NCBI GenBank assembly: GCA_014529385.2
Contig: CM043953.1
Coordinates: forward strand, 78,236,872-78,300,871
Source: Adiantum capillus-veneris
Lineage: Eukaryota > Streptophyta > Polypodiopsida > Polypodiales > Pteridaceae
Reading direction: 5' to 3'
DNA: 64,000 nucleotides
Shown here: piece after piece, positions 33,783 to 42,100 of the stretch
How the letters are laid out: the number at the start of each line of letters is the position of its first letter
How positions within the stretch are numbered: the stretch's first letter is position 1
Notes under the pieces: generated by a model
The model's database searches: none
Told to the model about the DNA's origin: nothing
What the model saw: the letters and a program-made list of their open reading frames with translations, nothing else
Position numbers and translations under genes: made by a program

Positions 33783-34627
33783 AAATGAAATGAAATGTTA
33801 TATTAACGTCTTGACTCTTCAAAAGACCAAATTGACCTATGAGACTAGAACGTTACAATGTGGTGGATGTGATACAAAGTCTGAATAACAAAATAAAAAT
33901 ACTATGGAATCCTAAAATGCTAGATGTGAAGTAGCTGGGATTGTGTAGGATATGAGTGTGGGGGGGGGGGGGGGGATGAGGCGAATCGGGGGCTAATACA
34001 ACACAATGTGGGTGTCTCCTCAGAAAGAGCTAAATCACAGGAGATTCAGCATCGGTCGTTGACGGATCTCATCAATCTCCTCCATGGTCAGTACTGTGAT
34101 CGGGCATTGTGCATGTCGGGCCAAAATGATCCTCCTTATCAATCTCCTCCATGGTCAGTACTGTGATTGGGTGTTGTGCATGTCGGGCCAAAATGATCTG
34201 AATCCTCTGATGCAGCCTCCGTCGATGCTCTATAGTCCTTCGCAATTGTGGGCGTCTGGATTTCCCCAGTTCGGTCGCTCGGTCGAACAGCGTGCCTCGG
34301 TCGCTCGGTCGAACAGCGTTCCTCTGGTACGAGGAGAATGTGGGCTCTGCTGTGGTAGTAACTCCTTCGGTTGTCCAATGTGTGCTCTAAAGAAATCTGT
34401 GATCCGTCTCTGACACTGGCTAGCCTCTCCTCTCATCAGGCTCTCTCTGTGTTTGCGCAGCTCGAGCAAAAACAAACCCAAGCATCTTTGATCCTCGTAT
34501 CCCATGACTCTAGAGAGTGGTCCAAAGCCCTCTCTAAACAAGCAGTGGAAGCGGCCTTGTATCTCATAGTAGACTGGGTAGTGGCAGTGGCATGTGTAGT
34601 GCAACTCTGTCTCATGCTCCATGTGAC

Positions 34628-34684
<57 letters not shown>

Positions 34685-35562
34685 GAAATGAAATGTTATA
34701 TTAACGTCTTCAAAAGGTCAAAGTGACCTATGAGACCAGAAAGTTACAATGTGGTGGATCTGATACAAAGTCAGAGTAACAAAAATAACAACAATAACAA
34801 CATAACATAACAAAATAAATATACTATGGAATCCTAAGCCACTCGATGTGAACTTAGCAGTTGGGTGGGATAGCTAAATACCTAAATCACAGGAGATCCA
34901 ACATCGGTCGCTGGGGGATCTCATCAATATCCTCCATTGTCAGTAGTCTGACCGGGCGGCGTGCATGCCTCGCCAAAGTGACTCGAATCTTTTGATGTAG
35001 CCTCCATCAATGCTGTGTAGTCCTTCGTGGTCGTGGGCGTCTAGATCTCCCCAGCTCAATCGCTCGGTCGATTAGTATGCCTTTGGTGTGAGACAAACGT
35101 TAGCTCTGTTGTGGTAGTAACTCCTCTGGCTGTCCAGTGTCTGTTCTAAAGAAATCTGTGATCCGTCTTTGAGACTGGCTAGCCTCTCCTCTCATCAGGC
35201 TCTCCCCGTGTCTGCGCAGATCGAGTAAAAACAAACCCAGGCATCTCTGATCTTCGTACCCCATGACTTTGGAGAGTGGTCCAAAACCCTCTCTGAACAA
35301 GCAATGGAAGCGGCCTCGTATCTCGTAGTAGACGGGGCAGCGGCATGTGTAGTGCAACTCTGTCTCAGGCTCCATGTCACACAAGGGGCATGTCCTGGCC
35401 TTTGGATGTACTACGCTGTATCTCCCAGTCTCAATCCACAGTTGGTGTGAAGACGTGCGTATCTGGCCAATAGCACATCATATCCCATGAGAGAGGTGGG
35501 TGTCCATGTATCTGGGTCTTGTCACAAAACCGTCCTCCGTAAGCTGGAGAAGGTACTCTCTC

Positions 35563-35622
<60 letters not shown>

Positions 35623-36006
35623 AAGAAAGAAAGAAAGATTTTTAACGTCTATGTCAGGCCGAAATCGGCCTATGAGACAAATCAAATGTACATGGTGTGT
35701 ATGTCATCCGTCTATCGGAAAGACAAATGAAACAAAACTGATACAAAACTGAACTGAATGTAGGTAGTGGAGTATCTGAGGAGGGATGGAGTTCTATCTC
35801 TAGGGGTGTATGCATGTCTATATGCTCAAGGTAGTACAATCATGAGAGTGCATCAAGCTATCTAGCTCCATCCTGTACTAATGGGGGGATGTAAGATGTG
35901 GTACATGGGCGGGTCTGGTGCCAAGGCTACCCGGATGAAGGCTGTCGGGTCGGCCCTCATCTGAGCCACTCGCTCCTCAGTGGCACGGCGCTCCCGGGCT
36001 CGGATC

Positions 36007-36079
<73 letters not shown>

Positions 36080-36139
36080 GAAATGAAATGTTATATTAAC
36101 GTCTTCAAAAGGCCAAAATGACGTATGAGACCAAAGTGT

Positions 36140-36180
<41 letters not shown>

Positions 36181-39100
36181 AATGAAATGAAATGATATAT
36201 TAACGTCTTCATGAGCCAAAATGACATATGAGACCAATCCAATACAAACTGGTGAATGTGATACCATGTCTGGGTACAAAAAAGAGATACAAAAATGATT
36301 TAGAAGTGCTACTACCTGGAACTGTGTGTGTGTGGGCGGGGGGGGGCAGATTGCTTTGTGGAGGCACCTGGGCAACCAAGATTAGGAGATTTTTTCACCA
36401 CCTGATTATTGATATCATGGTATGCTTCCTTGACACTAAGCATTTAGTTTGTATTGGATTCCTTGAATTTTTCCTTTGTTTTCTCATTTCACACACCTCA
36501 GTCTTTTGTGAATGGAACCTCCTTGGTGACTATGGATTCTAGTTTTACCAAACCTTAACCAATTTCAGGGACCAGTTGATGCCGAATTTGAACTTGTTGA
36601 AAGCTTACTTGAAGACATTGAAGAGTGGGGTTTTGCAAAGCGGAGCTGTTGGGAACCCCAACATGTATGCAAGAATGGAGATGTATTGCAATATAGCGAT
36701 GCAGTAGTGGAAAGGGGGAAATTGATACGTCCTTTGATCGTGAAGGAGGAGTAGAGAAGGGAGGGGGGAAGTTTAGAGAAATATATTGATTGCAGATAAT
36801 TGAGACAAGATCCACTTGGTAATTTTGGCTTTTAACACACACACAGCTGCTTGAAGCTGCCATGTCTCTTTTGGAGAGCCACAAACAAAATGGGAAATGC
36901 CAGGTGCCGATGCTTTACTTTGGACTTCCTACCTTTCACGCTTCAAGGCCAAAGCGAACCCTCCTCTAGAACCACCTGAGTACTACTCACAACAACAATT
37001 TTCCCTGAAAGAAACCGTAACCCTTGGGTAGTGGTGGATGAGAAAGAAAAGTTGAGTGAGGGTGTGTGGATAATGCAGTGGTGGGATATGCTGTGAAGGG
37101 GCGGAGGGCTGTGAGGCCTAAGGCGGTAGCAAAAGATTATTGTTACATAGTTCTACATCCACTACTTGAGCAAGAGTATCGAGGCCTACTCTACATCCTT
37201 TGTTGTGCACTAATGATGATAGTTTGCGATGTAATTGTACTTGTTCTATACTAAGCATGATGGAGCTGACAGTCAATTGTCTTGTGGATGAGTGTAATGA
37301 GTCTATGACTTGCACTATGTTTGAAGGGAAATTTGAGTTTTCTTGAATTCACCTAGTACATTCTAATACGTCTTCCTCCTTTTCTGGCAGTCCTCTTCTG
37401 TGATCATTCAATCAACTCTGTTTCTGTGTAGTCTCAAGACTAATCCCTTTTTGCTTTGGAAACTCTAAATAGTCTAAGCTTACTATTTGTGCATGCAGGG
37501 AAATGATTGGTGGAACAGGTTGGGCAATGGTGACAACAAATGATGCTAAGAGATACTACTACCATAGAGATACACAGGTAATTGTTGGAATCACAAAAGT
37601 GTTGCAGTTGCCATTGTGTATGGGAGTTCTGATCGAATTATATGGTCTGGCCATTCTGTACTTTTCTGAGAGTTCTTTCATGCAATTGGGTTTGTCTATA
37701 TGTGGTTTTGTGTCAAATTTAGTTTCACCAAGTAGATGGTTTTCACTTCTCATGCGGACTACTGGAAAACAGCCAGCACAACCAAGTGGTGCGAATGTTT
37801 TATCCATACAGCCAGGAACTACTGGTCGATGTTCATGTAGAAAATTGCTTAATTCTAGAGAGAGACTGCATATGCCAATTCTTTTGTTGGGTTTGATGTT
37901 GATTGTAAGATTTTGGAGAACATTACTTCAGAGGGAAAATTTTCATGGAATGTTGAGAAGATTCCCCAATATTGAGTCTGTCTTTGGATGAGTCAAGCTG
38001 ATGTGCATTACACAACTCAGCAGGCAAAGAGCTCAGCTACTTCTTACAAACAGAGCTGTTCAACTGATTTTGTAATATTATTATCGTGCCATAAATTTTG
38101 GTGGGTCAATCTGATGGAGTTTTTCTTGTGTGTAGGCCACAAGTTGGCAGGTGCCGACAGAAGTTGTAGAATATCGCAAGAGACGGATTGACGATGTTTC
38201 GTTAAAACCCAGTACAAACAGCCAGCATGCTAAAGTCAACTCTGAAAAAGGCACAGTATCATTTAGCCTAACTGTTCCCAGTGCAGGGAGTTTGACACAG
38301 AAGCCTGCTCCATCAACAACTACTGGCTCTTCAGCCCTTGACTTGATAAAAAAGAAATTGCAGGATTCGGTTGCACCAGGGTTAGTTGCAAGTGACAATG
38401 CTGGGTCTGCAGATGGCAATTCCAATAGAACGCTTCCCACAGAGAGCAGTAAGGAGAAGGGCAAGGATCTCCATGCAGAGAAGTCTTCATCTGAATCATC
38501 GTCTGATAGTGATGATGAAGAACGGGGCCCTACAAAGGAGGAGTGCGTTTCTCAATTCAAGGTGCTTGTTTGAGCTCAATATGGAATTATATATAATTAT
38601 AGAAAAAAAGCTCACCAACGCATGTAGTCACTATCAGTATTAAGAAGCACTGAAGGTGGAATATTGTCACATACTTATGCTATATTTTGGTTACATAGGA
38701 AATGCTGAAAGAAAAAGGAATTGCTCCTTTTTCAAAGTGGGAGAAAGAATTACCAAAAGTCATATTTGATCCTCGTTTCAAGGTATTGTGAGCAGTCTCT
38801 TCAACTCTTCTTGTCTGGCGACTCTTTGTTGATAGGTGCATAAAGCTCTTACTTTTCCTTGCGATGGTTTTGTTTCTTGTTAAGCATTCCTAAAATTTGG
38901 AGGATTTGTTGACAAAAGGGGCATATCACGGTTAGTCAAGGTTGTTCATATTTGACTTATGGGACAACTTGTACGTTCTGTTCTGTACCATGCACTAGTA
39001 TGTTTTGTTCAGGACTCGTTAGACAGTTTTTGGGTCAAGGTTGGGACTAATGTTGACTGGCCAACATTGTGGGTTGTATTTTTGGCCTTTTTCCATGTGT

Positions 39101-42100
39101 TTGGGCTCTGCCTTTTTAGCTCTTTATTCCAATAAGCTCTTTTCCTTGACGATTATCGTTTAAAGACTAGACTCTTAAGTGAAAATAACAAGGCTTCTAT
39201 TTTTATTGTACGTGACATCCCCAATAAGTTATAATTTTTTGTAGTCTCGACTGACACTATACTGGAAGAAGGCAGATGCTTTGAATGTTTCCAGACAGGA
39301 GACAATTACTATAACCGTCCTACTAGAGGAGATAAGCCTCCATAGCAACCACTTGCTAAGAAAGCCAAAACTGCACTTGGACTTGTTCCCGACATTTATG
39401 GTATCTCTCGAGATGATACCAAACAATTGTGTAGAGCTTATGGCCAGATCAAAGGCTTCGAACTTCGAAGCCCTTATCTTCTTCCACCCAGGAGCCACCA
39501 AAAATTTCATCCATCCAGAGTTTTTCAAGCAGATGGATTTCGAATGCGATCTGTTTGTAGGAGAACTTGTGGCCGAGTTGGCCATAGGGCACGCTCAAAA
39601 AGTGGTAACACCTATTGGTGCTCTTCCACTCACTATACAAGGATACCATGGCAAGGCAAACTTTCACATCATGCCGTCAGGGTATTGCGACGCTCTTTTG
39701 GGCACGATCAAAATGATGCGACCACCTACATCAAGGGCCGAACCATTACCTTGGAGCAAAATGAAAAGCCAGTCAATGCTCTTTTGGGCACGATCAAAAT
39801 GATGCAACCATCTACATCAAGGGCCGAACCATCACCTTGGAGCAAAATGAAAAGCCAGTCGTCCTTAATGTTCGACTGACAGAGACCACTCCCAAATGAT
39901 TTTTAGTTTGATTTGTATGGAGATAGTGCTGATTTGTCAACCACTGAAGACAAAGCCAACCTGGAGATCCTAGTCGAGAGGCCCAAACTCTAGCAGAAGC
40001 AGAAGAAGAAGTCCGCACCAACTTACAGATTGGTTTGTATGATATAAAGGGTTAGGATTTAAAATCCTAATCCAACTTACAGGAACTATGGCCGAGGGGC
40101 CTGAATCCTAAATAAAGCAAACACACACACAAATTCACAGATGGCGTAAAACATATTGACATGGCATGTTGTGTGGACCATACGTTTTGCGGAAATTGTT
40201 GCTGACGTGGTAGTCTGTGCATGCTTTTGGATCTGGAGCTTTTAGACGTCATGCTTTTCATGTAACTGCTTTTGTACAGGCCAAGGGCCTTTAAATAAGT
40301 GCTGAGGGTTCTCTCTCTAGCATTCTACTCGTGGGAGAAGCAGAGCAGAGCCACAAAGTTGTACCTTGTGGAAGCAATATAAAGAAATGCCAAAAGGGGC
40401 GCCACAGTTTGGGGCCATTGCCGTCTGGGAGTGGAACTCAGCCACTCCGTGTCTCGTGTGGATTCTCTCTTTCAGTTCACTTGTTTTGAAGTGCTAAAAG
40501 TCTGTTCCGTTCCAGCCTGTATTTTTCAGTTGGCACATTGAAACAACTTTTAACTTCAAAAGATGAGTGGTGAGAGTACCATGCAAGAAGCTGTGGCTCC
40601 GAAGCTCTATATTGTATTGCAGAGCTCTGAGGACTGGTACAATTTGTCATCTAGACTATGAGTGTGCTTTAGAGGCTCAGTTGATTATAAACGAGGCCAG
40701 AGGCCTTGCTTTATTTCCACAAAGCAACCAAAAACTCGCAAGTGGGATAATCTGGGAACAGCAAAAGCCCACACAAAAGCAGCCTGCCCCCTCTCTGTCT
40801 CTCTGGCTGAGCAGGGCAGTCTTGCTAAAATGCAGTCTGCCTTGAAGCGATGTCTCTTCTGTACTATTTTCTCAACCTTTGCTCTGCTGCTGCTGCTGCG
40901 TTTTTCTGCTGCGATCCGTTCCTCTCTAAGCCTGACGTTCACTTGTTACCACTGGATTCTGGTGACAGCTGCCCATGTTTTGAGTTTTTGTCAAGATCAT
41001 CGTCAATTAATGGGTCATAGAAACTTGATAGTAGTGTTATGCTTTGTCCATCTGATCTTATTATGGTTTTACAGACAGCATTGTCTGGTGTGATAATAAG
41101 CCTGTGAGCGGGTGTGGGTGAGTGTGCACACCCAAGCGGTTGTCTTTCTGCGCACGTGTGTATGTATCAGCACATACATTTGTGCTCTAGGGTTGTTTAC
41201 TTTGGTTGTGCCATTTCCGCTGCGGGCTGTATGGCTCCCTTTCAAAGTTTTTGGTCTCTTGTGTTTATGATTGTTTCACAGCGAGTTACTCTTGTCAGGT
41301 TTTAACACTAATCTTGTAATGGGCCACAAAAGTGGTTGAGGCCACTAAAGTAGCTCATGACAGGTCACAGGATTCTAGTAATTTGACATGAAGAAGACTT
41401 TGAGAGTCATATTTAGCCTCAAAAGCCAAAAAACTAAATTGATCATTTTTCTAAAATTATTAAATTCTGAATAAAACTGCAATTTACTGCTCAAGTTAGA
41501 TGAGCATGAAATGTTGTCAGTCTTTATGTAGTTATCATTTGAATTTGGTAGATCTATTCCATAGCTATAGAGGGATTTTTTGAAGAAATTTGAGCCTGCT
41601 CAAAAATGATTTGATTGAACTTTCAGAGGATTTAGTATTTTCTTGTGCATTTTGGGCCATGGAACGACAACTCAAATTACTTTCTTACTATCTTTTGTCA
41701 ACTCATAATATGTGTTGGGCATATTTTGTTGTTGAGAGTTTTTTGTCTAGACATGTGAAGAATCATTGTAGTTTTTTAAACAAAAGCTCCTGAAAGCCAC
41801 AAAAGGGCTTTTTGAAACAGGAATTGTGTTAAAGCATCTATTGGCATTGCAGGCTATCCCGAGCCACACAGAAAGACGCTCCATTTTTGACCACTTTGTT
41901 CGTACTCGGGCGGAGGAAGAACGGAAAGAGAAGCGAGCTGTTCAAAAAGCTGCTGTTGAAGGCTTTAAACAGCTTCTAGAGGAAGCATCTAAGGTCTAAA
42001 ATTTCTCTTCTACCTTTGCTAAATATGAATGTACATGCTATGGGTTTGTAGGTTGTTCTTTCCCAGTTGATTGGCTTATCCTGTTCATTCGCTAGTTGTC

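Larger units (their letters stand above)
18285..37498 (+). other. PRP40C: PRP40C intron 3, 19.2 kb
   Basis: It begins GTATGG and ends TGCATGCAG, interrupting a Trp codon. Nearly all its length is transposons in both orientations: a gag/protease-only LTR element, two solo LTRs, a minus-strand LINE, a 5.5 kb inverted repeat and a chain of LINE 3' ends. Bases 18285-18722 and 36331-37498 are AT-rich intron sequence in which I see no element. Confidence 0.9.
39238..40537 (+). mobile_element. Non-autonomous gag/protease LTR element (family C), copy 2
   Basis: Starts inside the gag end (AGGCAGATGCTTTGAATGTTTCC, the uninterrupted version of the site at 20521-21125). It carries the protease-like segment (FFHPGATKNFIHPEFFKQMD, IQGYHGKANFHIM) and then, after only about 40 bp, an LTR (39935-40537). 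The 750-bp spacer of copy 1 is missing. No pol is present. Confidence 0.75.
38783..41852 (+). other. PRP40C: PRP40C intron 6, 3.07 kb, with an LTR-element remnant
   Basis: GTATTG...TTGCAG. It contains family C copy 2 (about 39238-40537). The flanks 38783-39237 and 40538-41852 show no element I recognise. A 144-codon open frame at 40662-41093 looks random. Confidence 0.85.

Noticed and set aside
33268-36180. CRISPR-like array (regular repeats with unique spacers)
   Set aside because: The repeats are GA microsatellites plus LINE 3' ends of varying length in a eukaryotic intron; spacing is irregular.
40662-41093. 144-codon open frame in PRP40C intron 6
   Set aside because: No domain; composition (runs of L, S, F) fits random AT-rich intron. 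It shows no splice support and no similarity to anything in the window.
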